From an uncultured archaeon (GTDB lineage: Archaea > Nanobdellota > Nanobdellia > Woesearchaeales > CAIVOO01), in the NCBI GenBank assembly GCA_903907555.1, contig CAIVOO010000144.1, positions 1 through 29,281 of the forward strand: 29,281 bases of DNA, written 5' to 3'. A program made the position numbers and the translations under genes. The notes beneath the pieces are model-generated. The model worked only from the letters and a program-made list of their open reading frames with translations. It was not told the origin of the DNA and ran no database searches. Shown here in pieces: positions 1 through 8,322 of this stretch. Each line of letters begins with the position of its first letter. Within the stretch, counting starts at the first letter, position 1.

Positions 1-41
1 AGTACTATTTATGTTCAAGTTTAGCAGGTGAGGGAGAAACC

Positions 42-1232
42 GTGAACCAAACAAACACAGAGAAAAATGGAAAAAAAGCAGAGTGCCTGGACGAGAATGA
101 TGAACAAACTGCTTTTACAGAATGGAAAGGCTTGCCTCTAGATTCGCTAGGCAATCCATTCTGGCTCAGACAGAATCCAAAAAAGAAACTCGATACTGAT
201 GGAGTTATTTGTCTTCCCTGCGATGTCCAAACTTCTCTGGACAACTTTGCAGACAAACCCAAGGAATACAAACCCCATCCCTACAAGAGAAAGTATGTGC
301 AAAATTGGTCTTCCTATAATGATGCACAGACCCATGAGAAGTTTATGTTTCTAAAAATTCTTAGCGAAATAGTCGATTCCATCAATATCAGAAATTATGG
401 CACTAACAGGGGAAGACCGCCTTTGTTATTGAGCGACATGATTAAATGCTGCTGTATAAAAGTTTATGATTGCTCTTCTGCTCGAAGAGCCATATCAGAT
501 CTTAAAATTGCCGAAGTCTTACATTATGTCAATAGAGTGCCGCATTTTAACTCATTGATCGGCTACTTCAGAAATCAATACATGACACGATTTCTGCAAG
601 ACTTAATCAGACTAACTTCAATACCTCTGGCTCCTTTCGAAACAAAGTTTTCTCCAGATGCAACAGGATTCTCAACATATAACAAGGACAAGTGGCTAAA
701 AGTCAGGCTTGATTGGCATAAACACAGAGATTACAAGAAACTTCACATAATGACAGGAACGCACACTAACATAATCACAAGCGCCAAGGTAACTGAAGGA
801 ACAAGCCATGATTCGCCGCACTTCAAAGAATTGCTCAAGGAAACGGCCACCAATTTTAATATCAAGGAAGTGTCTGCAGATCCAGGATACTTGTCAAGAG
901 AGAATGCTCAAGCCATAGAGGACATCGGGGCTGCTCCGTATATTCTGCCAAAAAAGAATACAACAGCACTATCTAAAGGCCATACCCCCGCGTGGAATAG
1001 GATGATTAACCTGTTCAAAGAGAACGAAGCCAAGTTCAGATTACACTATCATCAGCGTTCTAATGTAGAAGCTACATTCTCTATGGTAAAGCGTAAATTT
1101 GGAGATTTCGTGAGAAATAAGACAGAAAAAGCCCAGGAAAACGAAATACTCTGCAAAATAGTCTGCCATAACATAGCAGTCCTGATAAATGCCGTTTTTG
1201 AGCTCAAATTAGACCTCGAGTATTTAAACTGA
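42..1232 (+). CDS. DDE transposase, IS5/IS1182-like
   Basis: Probably the transposase of an insertion sequence. The C-terminal two thirds look like a DDE_Tnp_1 (RNase H-like) domain. Candidate catalytic residues are Asp206 in SPDATGF, Asp280 in SADPGY and Glu343 in RSNVEATF, the last followed by the usual KRKFG stretch. The middle part (about residues 120-190, with GRPPLLLSDMI) resembles the N-terminal DUF772-like region of IS5/IS1182 enzymes. The GTG start at 42 follows GGTGAGGG at 27-34. The frame is open to the window edge, so a slightly earlier start cannot be excluded. I see no terminal inverted repeats; the left end is probably outside the window and the right end is not obvious. At 396 residues with all three acidic residues present, it looks intact. 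The exact IS family is not assigned. Confidence 0.85.
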   Translation: MNQTNTEKNGKKAECLDENDEQTAFTEWKGLPLDSLGNPFWLRQNPKKKLDTDGVICLPCDVQTSLDNFADKPKEYKPHPYKRKYVQNWSSYNDAQTHEKFMFLKILSEIVDSINIRNYGTNRGRPPLLLSDMIKCCCIKVYDCSSARRAISDLKIAEVLHYVNRVPHFNSLIGYFRNQYMTRFLQDLIRLTSIPLAPFETKFSPDATGFSTYNKDKWLKVRLDWHKHRDYKKLHIMTGTHTNIITSAKVTEGTSHDSPHFKELLKETATNFNIKEVSADPGYLSRENAQAIEDIGAAPYILPKKNTTALSKGHTPAWNRMINLFKENEAKFRLHYHQRSNVEATFSMVKRKFGDFVRNKTEKAQENEILCKIVCHNIAVLINAVFELKLDLEYLN

Positions 1233-1263
1233 CTTTTTGTGCAAAGCCATTAAATCCACAATC

Positions 1264-1271
1264 TTTATATA
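1264..1271 (+). promoter_or_regulatory. TATA box of the grpE-dnaK-dnaJ operon
   Basis: TTTATATA lies 55-62 nt before the grpE ATG, within the longer string ACAATCTTTATATACA. The same string precedes the RPA gene at 16219. Transcription would start near 1295, leaving a leader of about 30 nt. No classical Shine-Dalgarno precedes grpE. This looks like the only promoter of the operon, because the genes behind it are tightly spaced. Confidence 0.6.
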
Positions 1272-1325
1272 CAACTTATGTTTACCTAATCTCTACTGGT
1301 TGATTTAAAGTCAACAAGAATCAAT

Positions 1326-1811
1326 ATGAAAGAAGAAAAGAAACACGAAGAAAACATTGATCCTAAAGACAAGCAAATAGCAGAATTGACAGACACACTC
1401 AAAAGACTGCAGGCAGAATTCGAGAATTACAAGAAAAGAATAGAGAAAGAGTCTGCAGAGTTCAAGGACTATGCAAAGAAAGAGCTCATAATCAAAATCC
1501 TGCCATTGATAGACAGCTTTGAGCAGGCACTAAAAAACACCTCAAATAAAGAAAATTTCGTCAAGGGCGTTGAATTGATATTTGCGCAGCTTATGTCCAT
1601 ACTTGCGCAAGAGGGACTTAGGCCAATTCATTCCTTGCACGAAAAATTTGATCCGTTCAAGCACGAAGTGCTGCTGCAAAAGGAATGCGACAAAGAGGAA
1701 GGAACAGTTATTGAGGAATTTCAGAAAGGATATTTCCTGAAAGACAAGGTAATCAGGAGCAGCAAGGTAGTAATCTCAAAAAAACATGATAAATGCGAAC
1801 ACAAGTGTTGA
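1326..1811 (+). CDS. grpE: GrpE nucleotide exchange factor
   Basis: GrpE is the cytosolic nucleotide-exchange factor that releases ADP from DnaK. The N-terminal half is a charged heptad-rich coiled coil (QIAELTDTLKRLQAEFENYK). It is followed by the typical helix LPLIDSFEQAL and the C-terminal beta-wing with HEKFDPFKHEVLLQ and the final GYFLKDKVIRSSKVVIS. At 161 residues it is normal to slightly short. The last residues (HDKCEHKC) are unusual for GrpE. They come from the 26-nt overlap with the next gene, whose start codon lies inside grpE. It is the first gene of the Hsp70 operon. Confidence 0.95.
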   Translation: MKEEKKHEENIDPKDKQIAELTDTLKRLQAEFENYKKRIEKESAEFKDYAKKELIIKILPLIDSFEQALKNTSNKENFVKGVELIFAQLMSILAQEGLRPIHSLHEKFDPFKHEVLLQKECDKEEGTVIEEFQKGYFLKDKVIRSSKVVISKKHDKCEHKC

Positions 1812-2232
1812 GGAAGCTCTCAAGGTTGGAGAGAAAAAATGCAACGGCTGCATTCATTGCTGCAGCTTTGGCTCAGCATATGTGCTCAAAGAAGAGATTC
1901 CAGAGCTTGCAAAGAATCTGAAGATTTCAGAAGATAAGCTAATCAATGAATACCTCGAGCCTTTCGAGCTGTTCAACACAAAACATTTCAGATTCAAGCA
2001 GTTGAGAAAGGATTTGCCTTATGGAAAATGCATTTTTCTCGAAAAGAAAGGATGCAAAATACATAATATCAGGCCTTTGCACTGCAGAATCGCAACATGC
2101 GACGAGAATGGCGAGGAAATAAACAACTGGTTCAGGATAAAATTCTTCCTGAATCTGGAAGACAAGGAGTCTGTAAGGCAGTACAAGGAATATTTGCAGT
2201 TTGGAAAAACAATTCCAGGAGTCAAACTATGA
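1786..2232 (+). CDS. YkgJ-family Cys-cluster protein (putative metal binding)
   Basis: Matches the pattern of the YkgJ/UPF0153 family (putative zinc- or iron-chelating domain). C19, C22, C25 and C26 form CxxCxxCC near the N-terminus. Further Cys follow in GKCIFL, GCKIHNIRPLHCR and ATC. The conserved CxIHxxRPxxCR signature is clear. No enzymatic function is established for the family in general. The ATG at 1786 overlaps grpE by 26 nt, and the stop overlaps the next gene as ATGA. It is therefore probably translationally coupled inside the Hsp70 operon. A role in metallocluster or redox-linked protein quality control is only an inference from position. Confidence 0.8.
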   Translation: MINANTSVEEALKVGEKKCNGCIHCCSFGSAYVLKEEIPELAKNLKISEDKLINEYLEPFELFNTKHFRFKQLRKDLPYGKCIFLEKKGCKIHNIRPLHCRIATCDENGEEINNWFRIKFFLNLEDKESVRQYKEYLQFGKTIPGVKL

Positions 2233-2561
2233 ATCAGGAAACAAAACAGATGTTTTTGAACGCATCAGACATACTAAGATTCCTAATCTCAGAGGATGAG
2301 AATCTTAACAGCCTGATAATCTACAATCCTTCAGCCGGCCAACTGCTGACTTCAGACTTAGAAGTATACAAGGCGCTTGGCTCGATAAAAGAATACGACA
2401 CCTTCAAGATGATTAAGCTTGTAAAGCTGTTCGAAGTAGTCAACATAGTTTCCCATAAGGAAAAAACAGGGAGAGAGAAAGGCATTCTCAAGCATGAAGA
2501 GGTTGAGGAGATAAGAAAAAATGCAATCAACGTAAAAATGAATAAATTTGGAGGAAATTAA
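2229..2561 (+). CDS. Small orphan protein in the Hsp70 operon (weakly PIN-like)
   Basis: A 110-residue protein I do not recognise with certainty. The ATG at 2229 is chosen because AGGAG (2217-2221) sits 7 nt upstream and the start overlaps the ykgJ-like stop as ATGA. The same frame is open further upstream to 2097, but that part lies inside the previous gene and has no ribosome site. The order (FLNASDILRFLI, then LLTSDLEVYKAL, then FEVVNI) faintly recalls a PIN-domain fold with acidic residues at strand ends. The usual four-acid set is not convincing, so this is a weak suggestion. It is followed directly by the DUF3467 gene. Confidence 0.6.
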   Translation: MNQETKQMFLNASDILRFLISEDENLNSLIIYNPSAGQLLTSDLEVYKALGSIKEYDTFKMIKLVKLFEVVNIVSHKEKTGREKGILKHEEVEEIRKNAINVKMNKFGGN

Positions 2562-2562
2562 T

Positions 2563-2913
2563 ATGGAAGAACAAAAAAACATTAATTTATCAATAAACGA
2601 CGGGGAATCATTTTTCAGCAACGAAATATCTGTGAATTTCTCGCCGACAAACATTTTCCTGGACTTCAAGTGCATAGCTCCAAGAGTCGACCCGAGAAAC
2701 CAGAACGGGCCGACATTCTCAATGAAGCACAACGTCATAATACTCGATCCCTACACATTGAAGCAGTTCTCTGAAATGCTTGAAGATGTAATCGGAAGGT
2801 ACGAGAAGGAATTTGGCAAGATAACAAAGCCGAAGCCCATAGAAAAAGTTGAGGCGCAGAAAAAGGATATGCCTGCAAAAACAAAATCAAACATACCAGC
2901 CTATTTCGGCTGA
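2563..2913 (+). CDS. DUF3467 family protein
   Basis: A 116-residue protein that fits the DUF3467 pattern: an N-terminal beta-rich part (FSNEISVNFSPTNIFLDF), then HNVIILDPYTLKQFSEML and a helix ending IGRYEKEFGKI. The C-terminal 30 residues are low-complexity, rich in Lys and Pro. The ATG at 2563 is chosen because GGAGG (2550-2554) lies 8 nt before it. An in-frame TTG at 2548 would place that ribosome site inside the gene. The function of DUF3467 is not known to me. It sits immediately before dnaK and shares its operon. Confidence 0.75.
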   Translation: MEEQKNINLSINDGESFFSNEISVNFSPTNIFLDFKCIAPRVDPRNQNGPTFSMKHNVIILDPYTLKQFSEMLEDVIGRYEKEFGKITKPKPIEKVEAQKKDMPAKTKSNIPAYFG

Positions 2914-2924
2914 GGAGGATAAAA

Positions 2925-4781
2925 ATGAAAATCATAGGAATAGATTTGGGAACAAGCAATTCAGCAGCAGCTGTGTTAGAGGCAGGAAAGCCAATCTTAA
3001 TACCGAGCGCTGAAGGAAACACAATAGCCGGAAAGACAGTCCCGAGCGTTGTCGCTTTCACAAAAGAGAATCAGCTTCTCGTCGGAGAGCCAGCGAGAAG
3101 GCAGGCTGTAAGCAACACTGAAGCGACAATTACAGCTGCAAAGAGAAAGATGGGAACATCCTTCAAATACAACATCCGTGGTAAGGATTACACCCCGCAG
3201 CAGATATCAGCTTTCATTCTTCAGAAAATAAAGAGGGATGCGGAAGCATTCCTTGGAGAGAAAGTTGAGAAGGCAGTGATTACTGTTCCTGCTTATTTCG
3301 ACGACAACCAAAGGCAGGCAACAAAGGATGCCGGAACAATCGCTGGATTAGAAGTTGTCAGAATAATCAACGAGCCGACAGCAGCATCTCTTGCTTACGG
3401 GCTTGACAAGTCAGACAAGGAGCATAAGATACTTGTTTTTGACTTGGGCGGCGGAACACTCGATGTTACAATAATGGAATTCGGGCAGAATGTTTTCGAG
3501 GTAAAATCAACCTCTGGAGATACCCAGCTTGGCGGAACAGACATGGACAAGATACTTGTCGAATGGATTGTATCTGAATTCAAGCGAATGGAAGGAATAA
3601 ACTTGTCAAAAGACAAGACAGCTATGCAGCGACTTACAGAAGCTGCAGAAAAAGCAAAAATAGAGCTGTCAACAGTTCTTGAGACAGAGATAAACCTGCC
3701 GTTCATAACAGCAGACCAGAATGGTCCAAAGCATTTTGTCATGAAAATTACGAGAGCAAAGCTTGAGGACCTTATTTCACCAATCGTAAAGAGATGCAAG
3801 CATCCGATAGAGCAGGCTCTTGCAGATGCAAAATTGAAAACAAGCAATATCGATAAGATAATTATGGTTGGCGGGCCGACAAGAATGCCGATAATACAGA
3901 AATTTGTCGAAGATTCTGTTGGAAAAAAGGTTGAAAGAGGAGTTGACCCTATGGAATGCGTTGCATTAGGAGCGGCAATCCAGGGAGGAATACTTGCAGG
4001 AGATGTAAAAGACGTTCTCTTGCTTGATGTAACCCCATTATCGCTCGGCATTGAGACTTTAGGCGGGATATTTACAAAACTAATCGACAGGAATACAACA
4101 ATTCCTGTGAAAAAATCCCAGATATTCAGCACAGCAGCTGACAACCAGCCAGCAGTTTCAATTCACATAATGCAGGGTGAGAGGCCGATGGCTGTTGACA
4201 ACAAGACTCTGGGAAGATTCGACTTGGTGGGAATACCGCCTGCGCCAAGAGGAATACCTCAGATAGAAGTCACTTTCGACATCGACGCAAACGGAATACT
4301 TAATGTATCTGCGAAAGACCTGGGAACAGGAAAACAGCAAAAAATAACAGTCACAAGCTCAACAAAGCTTGACGAGAAAGAAGTTGAAAGAATGAGGAAG
4401 GAATCAGAAGCCCATGCAGAAGAGGACAAGAAGCGCAAGGAAGAAATGGAAACAGTGAACAATGCGGATGCGCTGATATATTCTGCAGAAAGGCTGATGA
4501 CAGATTTCAAGGGCAAGGTTTCAGATGACAAGATAGAAACAATTAAAAAAGAGATTGACTCATTGAAGGAATTGATGAAGGAAGAGAAGAAAGACATTTC
4601 TTCAATCAAAGCCAAGCTTGAAGAGCTGAACAAGCTGATTCAGGGAGCGTCAATAGAGCTTTACGGCAAGATGCAGCAACAGCAGACTGCCGGAAGCGCT
4701 GGAAATCCTGAAGACAATGTGGTCGATGCGGAGGTTGTAGATGAGGAAAAATCAAAATCAGGAAACAAGCGAAAGAAGTGA
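2925..4781 (+). CDS. dnaK: DnaK (Hsp70) chaperone
   Basis: A full-length Hsp70 of 618 residues. The ATPase domain shows GIDLGTSNSAAA (phosphate 1), DLGGGTLDVTI (phosphate 2) and VGGPTRMP (adenosine). The linker DVLLLDVTPLSLGIET leads into the substrate-binding beta-sandwich, followed by the helical lid. The C-terminus is a disordered acidic/basic tail. GGAGG (2914-2918) precedes the ATG by 6 nt. It binds exposed hydrophobic segments of unfolded proteins in an ATP cycle driven by DnaJ and GrpE, both encoded in this operon. The last 41 nt overlap the start of the following membrane-protein gene. In archaea the Hsp70 system is patchily distributed and regarded as acquired from bacteria. Confidence 0.98.
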   Translation: MKIIGIDLGTSNSAAAVLEAGKPILIPSAEGNTIAGKTVPSVVAFTKENQLLVGEPARRQAVSNTEATITAAKRKMGTSFKYNIRGKDYTPQQISAFILQKIKRDAEAFLGEKVEKAVITVPAYFDDNQRQATKDAGTIAGLEVVRIINEPTAASLAYGLDKSDKEHKILVFDLGGGTLDVTIMEFGQNVFEVKSTSGDTQLGGTDMDKILVEWIVSEFKRMEGINLSKDKTAMQRLTEAAEKAKIELSTVLETEINLPFITADQNGPKHFVMKITRAKLEDLISPIVKRCKHPIEQALADAKLKTSNIDKIIMVGGPTRMPIIQKFVEDSVGKKVERGVDPMECVALGAAIQGGILAGDVKDVLLLDVTPLSLGIETLGGIFTKLIDRNTTIPVKKSQIFSTAADNQPAVSIHIMQGERPMAVDNKTLGRFDLVGIPPAPRGIPQIEVTFDIDANGILNVSAKDLGTGKQQKITVTSSTKLDEKEVERMRKESEAHAEEDKKRKEEMETVNNADALIYSAERLMTDFKGKVSDDKIETIKKEIDSLKELMKEEKKDISSIKAKLEELNKLIQGASIELYGKMQQQQTAGSAGNPEDNVVDAEVVDEEKSKSGNKRKK

Positions 4782-5049
4782 AGAGCTTCAGATAGCAAGG
4801 GAAAGCATTAAGCTGCAGGAAAGGCTGCTTCACATGAATTTTGAATCCACATTCTTCCTGCCTCTATTCGCACTGCTGTTTTTTGTTTCAGTTTATGTTG
4901 CGAATGCTACCTTGAAATTCTTTTTCTGGCTGGTTGCAATAATATTCGTAATAATTGATCTTGCATATTCTATACATGCGTATTATGAAATAAAAGACAA
5001 GCAGAAAAGGCTTCAGGCAATGATTGACGAGAAAATAAGAAATGGCTAA
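4741..5049 (+). CDS. Small two-TM membrane protein between dnaK and dnaJ
   Basis: A 102-residue protein of unknown family. A charged N-terminus (about residues 1-33) is followed by two closely spaced hydrophobic segments (about 37-55 and 60-80) and a short basic, probably helical C-terminal tail. It looks like a membrane hairpin with both ends on the same side. GGAGGT (4730-4735) lies 5 nt before the ATG at 4741, which supports a start inside the dnaK 3' end (41-nt overlap). The stop overlaps dnaJ by 8 nt. Its place suggests co-expression with DnaK/DnaJ, perhaps as a membrane partner, but nothing in the sequence proves this. Confidence 0.7.
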   Translation: MRKNQNQETSERSEELQIARESIKLQERLLHMNFESTFFLPLFALLFFVSVYVANATLKFFFWLVAIIFVIIDLAYSIHAYYEIKDKQKRLQAMIDEKIRNG

Positions 5050-6139
5050 GGATTACTACGAAACTCTTGGAGTTGGAAAGAATGCGTCGCAGGACGAGAT
5101 AAAGCGGGCTTACAAGGAGCTTGCAAAAAAATATCATCCTGACTTGAATAAAAACAAGGGCGCTGAAGACAAGTTCAAGGAGATTAACGAGGCTTACAAA
5201 GTTCTGGGGGATGAAAAATCCCGCACGCATTACAATCAGTTCGGAACAGCAGACTTCTCAGGATTCCAAGGCGGAGGAGCAGGAGGGTTCGACTTCAGGG
5301 GATTCGGATTCGAGGATTTCGGGGATATTTTCGGAGAGATGTTCGGAGTCGGCGGAAGAAAAAGAACAAGAAGGGGCGCAGACTTAAGGTATGACATTGA
5401 AATAACTCTTGAAGATGTAGCTTTCGGTGCAGAAAAAGAGATACGCATCAACAAGCTCGAAAAATGCAGTAAATGCAATGGCTTAGGCGGAACAGAAGCA
5501 ATAACATGCCCTGAATGCCAGGGCACTGGAATGCAGAGGATTACAAGAAGGACTCCTTTTGGAATGTTTTCTACGACATCAACATGTTCAAAATGCAATG
5601 GGCAGGGAAGCGCAGTCAAGCATCAATGCAAGAACTGCGACGGAACAGGAAGGGTTGAGAAAGAAAAAACAATCAAGATAAGAATACCATCCGGAGTTGA
5701 TGAAGGAACAAGCTTGCGAATCACTGGAGAAGGCGAGGCAGGTGAAAAGGGAGCGCCGGCAGGAGATTTGTATGTTGTAATTCACGTAAAAAAACATAAT
5801 ATCTTCGAAAGGGATGAATTTGACATTCACACAACAATACCAATATCATTTGTGCAGGCTGTTTTTGGCGACGAAATTGAAGTTCCAACATTAGATGGGA
5901 AAGCACGTTTGAAAATACCTGCAGGAACGCAATCAAACACAATGTTCAGGATGAAAGAGCACGGCATACGCTCGATGCGCGGGCATATAGGAGATGAGTT
6001 TGTCAAAGTAACCATACAAGTTCCTGCAAAACTATCGAAAAAACAGAGAGAGCTGCTCGAAGAGTATGCAAAAGAGAGCAAAGACGAGATAAACCTGCAA
6101 AAAGGCTTCTGGAGCAAATTGAAGGAAGCGTTCGAGTAA
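5042..6139 (+). CDS. dnaJ: DnaJ (Hsp40) co-chaperone, type I
   Basis: A complete type I J-protein of 365 residues. The J domain (1-70) carries the HPD tripeptide at 32-34 that stimulates the DnaK ATPase. A Gly/Phe-rich segment (about 72-110) follows. The zinc region has four CxxCxGxG repeats (CSKCNGLG, CPECQGTG, CSKCNGQG, CKNCDGTG). The C-terminal substrate-binding beta domains end in the usual region before the dimerisation helix. The start overlaps the preceding gene by 8 nt. An AT-rich stretch after the stop (6140-6160) may terminate the operon. Confidence 0.97.
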   Translation: MAKDYYETLGVGKNASQDEIKRAYKELAKKYHPDLNKNKGAEDKFKEINEAYKVLGDEKSRTHYNQFGTADFSGFQGGGAGGFDFRGFGFEDFGDIFGEMFGVGGRKRTRRGADLRYDIEITLEDVAFGAEKEIRINKLEKCSKCNGLGGTEAITCPECQGTGMQRITRRTPFGMFSTTSTCSKCNGQGSAVKHQCKNCDGTGRVEKEKTIKIRIPSGVDEGTSLRITGEGEAGEKGAPAGDLYVVIHVKKHNIFERDEFDIHTTIPISFVQAVFGDEIEVPTLDGKARLKIPAGTQSNTMFRMKEHGIRSMRGHIGDEFVKVTIQVPAKLSKKQRELLEEYAKESKDEINLQKGFWSKLKEAFE

Positions 6140-6170
6140 CAAATTTAATTTTTATTTTAACATTCCTAGT

Positions 6171-6217
6171 GTGGGCGGCTGTCAAAGTCGTGCTTGATGT
6201 TTAATTTAAGCCCCCAC
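6171..6217. repeat. Imperfect inverted repeat between dnaJ and the Toprim gene
   Basis: GTGGGCGGCT (6171-6180) can pair with AGCCCCCAC (6209-6217), giving nine base pairs with one bulged C and a 28-nt loop. It is G/C-rich in an AT-rich spacer. The right arm adjoins TTTAATTTAA (6200-6209), a possible TATA box for the gene starting at 6228. It could be a terminator-like hairpin after dnaJ or an operator; the sequence does not decide. Confidence 0.4.
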
Positions 6218-6227
6218 GTCCCCTTAA

Positions 6228-6596
6228 ATGAAACATCGAAAACACAAAAGCATAATGCAACTTCTCGAAGAACTTAGAGAGCTTCCTGTCATTGTCGAAG
6301 GCATAAATGACAAGCGAGCTTTGAAAAAGCTAGGTGTTAGATATATCATTACTTTGCGCAAGCCGATGTATGTTATTGCTGAAGAACTAGCAAAATATAA
6401 AAAAGTAGCAGTATTAACTGACTTGGATAAGGAGGGAAAGTCTCTTTATCGCAAGATGAAGGAGAATCTGACAAGAAACGGCATCCAGGTGAATGATGAG
6501 TTCAGGTATTTCCTTTTCAAGGAGACAAAGCTCCGACAAATAGAAGGGCTTTACAAGTATTTATCAAACAATTTTGAAGAGGTGTTGTATGAGTAA
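6228..6596 (+). CDS. Toprim-domain protein, UPF0292-like
   Basis: A single-domain Toprim protein of 122 residues. The two core motifs are visible: the Glu-containing strand LPVIVEGINDKRAL (about 19-32) and the acidic VAVLTDLDKEGKSL (about 64-77). This arrangement is typical of short archaeal Toprim proteins (UPF0292) that are not topoisomerases or primases. Its substrate is unknown, although Toprim folds bind Mg2+ and act on nucleic-acid phosphodiesters. The transcript may be leaderless because TTTAATTTAA lies about 24 nt before the ATG. The stop overlaps the next gene by 8 nt. Confidence 0.8.
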   Translation: MKHRKHKSIMQLLEELRELPVIVEGINDKRALKKLGVRYIITLRKPMYVIAEELAKYKKVAVLTDLDKEGKSLYRKMKENLTRNGIQVNDEFRYFLFKETKLRQIEGLYKYLSNNFEEVLYE

Positions 6597-7428
6597 TGCG
6601 AAATTTATCTTATATTCAATAGTTGGCGCGGTTTTTATTTCATTATTTCTTATTTCCTGCACTACAAAACCAACTTTCAGCTATCCGACAACAGCAGACT
6701 TCTGCGCAAACCAGACTAATTGCAGTTCTACAGGAAGCATTTGCGTTAAATCACACTCAGGAGATTATCTGACATATGACAATTTATGCAACGCTTGCAA
6801 GAAAGAGATAATAATTGAGGAGTTCTCAAAAGGCGCATGCCAGAAAAAGAATGAGACTGCTGTTTCAAAACCAAAAACTCCAGAATATGAGGGAGACAAG
6901 GACAAATGGCAGAAATTTTTGGAAGCGACTTATACAAATGTTACATTAATAAAAAAGACTGCTTATGAGAATTATACTGATTCTTATGATTTGGACTATA
7001 AAGCTTACGAGAACGGGCAACTGAAAAGGATACAGCTCATAATCAGGAATAATTCTCTTGTAAAAATGCAGTTCCCTAAGGTATACGGGCAGGAAGGAGA
7101 TCCGTGCGGCGCTGCATACACAAAATGTGATACGGGGTTGATATGCTACACGACAGGAACCTGCCTTACAACAGCGGGCGCTGCAGCAGAATGCGCAAAA
7201 TCAGGCGGTGTATGGGGAAAGTGGGGAATATACAAGAGCGAAGGATGCAACTTTAATGCAATAGCGAAAGATTCAGGAGCTCCATGCTCAAAAAAACAGG
7301 ACTGCATCTCAGAATGCGTGCAGGATGAAAAGGAATCTTCAGCCAAATGCTTCCAGTACACAGAGTTAACAGGATGCCATTATGTTCTTGATGTTTACGG
7401 AAAAAGAGTTGCGAAATGCGCTGAATAA
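6589..7428 (+). CDS. Cysteine-rich lipoprotein with a Kazal-like region
   Basis: A secreted, probably lipid-anchored protein of 279 residues. The N-terminal hydrophobic helix ends in a lipobox-like LISC. The mature part starts with a Cys-rich segment whose CVKSHSGDYLTYDNLCNAC pattern resembles a Kazal domain. A central domain follows (about 100-165), then two more Cys-rich stretches (GDPCGAAYTKCDTGLIC and GAPCSKKQDCISEC). The many paired Cys suggest disulfides outside the cell. The ATG at 6589 is chosen over an in-frame TTG at 6574 because AAGAGGTG (6577-6583) precedes it. It overlaps the Toprim gene by 8 nt. The function is unknown; protease inhibition is only a hint from the Kazal-like spacing. 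Confidence 0.7.
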   Translation: MSNAKFILYSIVGAVFISLFLISCTTKPTFSYPTTADFCANQTNCSSTGSICVKSHSGDYLTYDNLCNACKKEIIIEEFSKGACQKKNETAVSKPKTPEYEGDKDKWQKFLEATYTNVTLIKKTAYENYTDSYDLDYKAYENGQLKRIQLIIRNNSLVKMQFPKVYGQEGDPCGAAYTKCDTGLICYTTGTCLTTAGAAAECAKSGGVWGKWGIYKSEGCNFNAIAKDSGAPCSKKQDCISECVQDEKESSAKCFQYTELTGCHYVLDVYGKRVAKCAE

Positions 7429-7429
7429 T

Positions 7430-8320
7430 TCACATCGCTTCCAAATTTTTTATCCTCTGCTCCAACGGCGGATGCGTGCTGAACAGTCCATCCAAGAATT
7501 TCTTTGAGCCTCTGAGAGGATTACTGATGTACAAGCAGGCTGTTGCCCTGTTTGCTGTGTCAACGTAAGGGTCTTTGTCTTCTTTTATTCTTTTCAAAGC
7601 ATCTGCTAATCCTTTTGGGTATCTTGTGAGCAATGCTCCGTCAGCATCTGCCAAGAATTCCCTTTTTCTTGATATTGCTAATTTCAGCAATTCACTGATT
7701 ATGGGAGCTAATATTGCTAAAGCAATTCCAATCAACAGGAATATCGCTGCCCCTCCACCCTTGTTGTCGTCCCTGCTTCCGCGTCCGTACCACATGCTTC
7801 TCAGAAAGAAATCACCAAGCAATGTAACAAGCCCAGCTAATACAACAGCAAGCATCATCAATCTGATATCATAATTCTTTATGTGGCTCATCTCGTGGGC
7901 TATAACACCCTCTAATTCGATTCTTTTCAGCTTTTCCAAAGCTCCTGTTGTTACAGTTATTGCAGCATTCTCAGGCTTTCTTCCTGTTGCAAATGCGTTT
8001 ATCGCAGTGTCGTTGATGACATATATCTTTGGTGTTGGAATTCCTGCAGCTATCGCCAGCCCTTCGACAGTGTTTACAAGATAAGCATTATCCTTCTTAG
8101 TTGCAAGCCTTGCCCCGCTCATCGAAAGAATCATAGAATCTCCGGAGAAGTAAGCGAGCGGAACATAAAATATTGCAAACATTCCAGCGATAATCATTCC
8201 CGCATAAGGATTTGCCCAATAAAGCCCTATGGCATAGCCTAGCGCAAATATAATAATAAAAAATAAGAAAACAAGCAAAAAGCTTTTTCTCTTGTTCGAG
8301 GCTATCTGCTCATATAACAT
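7430..8320 (-). CDS. htpX: HtpX-like M48 membrane zinc metalloprotease
   Basis: A membrane protease of 296 residues that degrades damaged membrane proteins. It has two N-terminal TM segments (about 14-33 and 39-58). The zinc site is HEMSH (142-146) with the third ligand Glu221 in KREFLADADGALL. Two further hydrophobic segments (about 155-172 and 192-212) lie between them. The order and length match HtpX. It starts 2 nt after the lemA stop, the common lemA-htpX pair, and is probably co-transcribed with it. The stop is 1 nt from the end of the convergent lipoprotein gene. Confidence 0.95.
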   Translation of the reverse strand: MLYEQIASNKRKSFLLVFLFFIIIFALGYAIGLYWANPYAGMIIAGMFAIFYVPLAYFSGDSMILSMSGARLATKKDNAYLVNTVEGLAIAAGIPTPKIYVINDTAINAFATGRKPENAAITVTTGALEKLKRIELEGVIAHEMSHIKNYDIRLMMLAVVLAGLVTLLGDFFLRSMWYGRGSRDDNKGGGAAIFLLIGIALAILAPIISELLKLAISRKREFLADADGALLTRYPKGLADALKRIKEDKDPYVDTANRATACLYISNPLRGSKKFLDGLFSTHPPLEQRIKNLEAM

Positions 8321-8322
8321 TC

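Noticed and set aside
2097..2228. Upstream extension of the 110-residue orphan to 2097
   Set aside because: This part lies within the ykgJ-like gene in another frame and has no ribosome site, while AGGAG and an ATGA overlap support the start at 2229.
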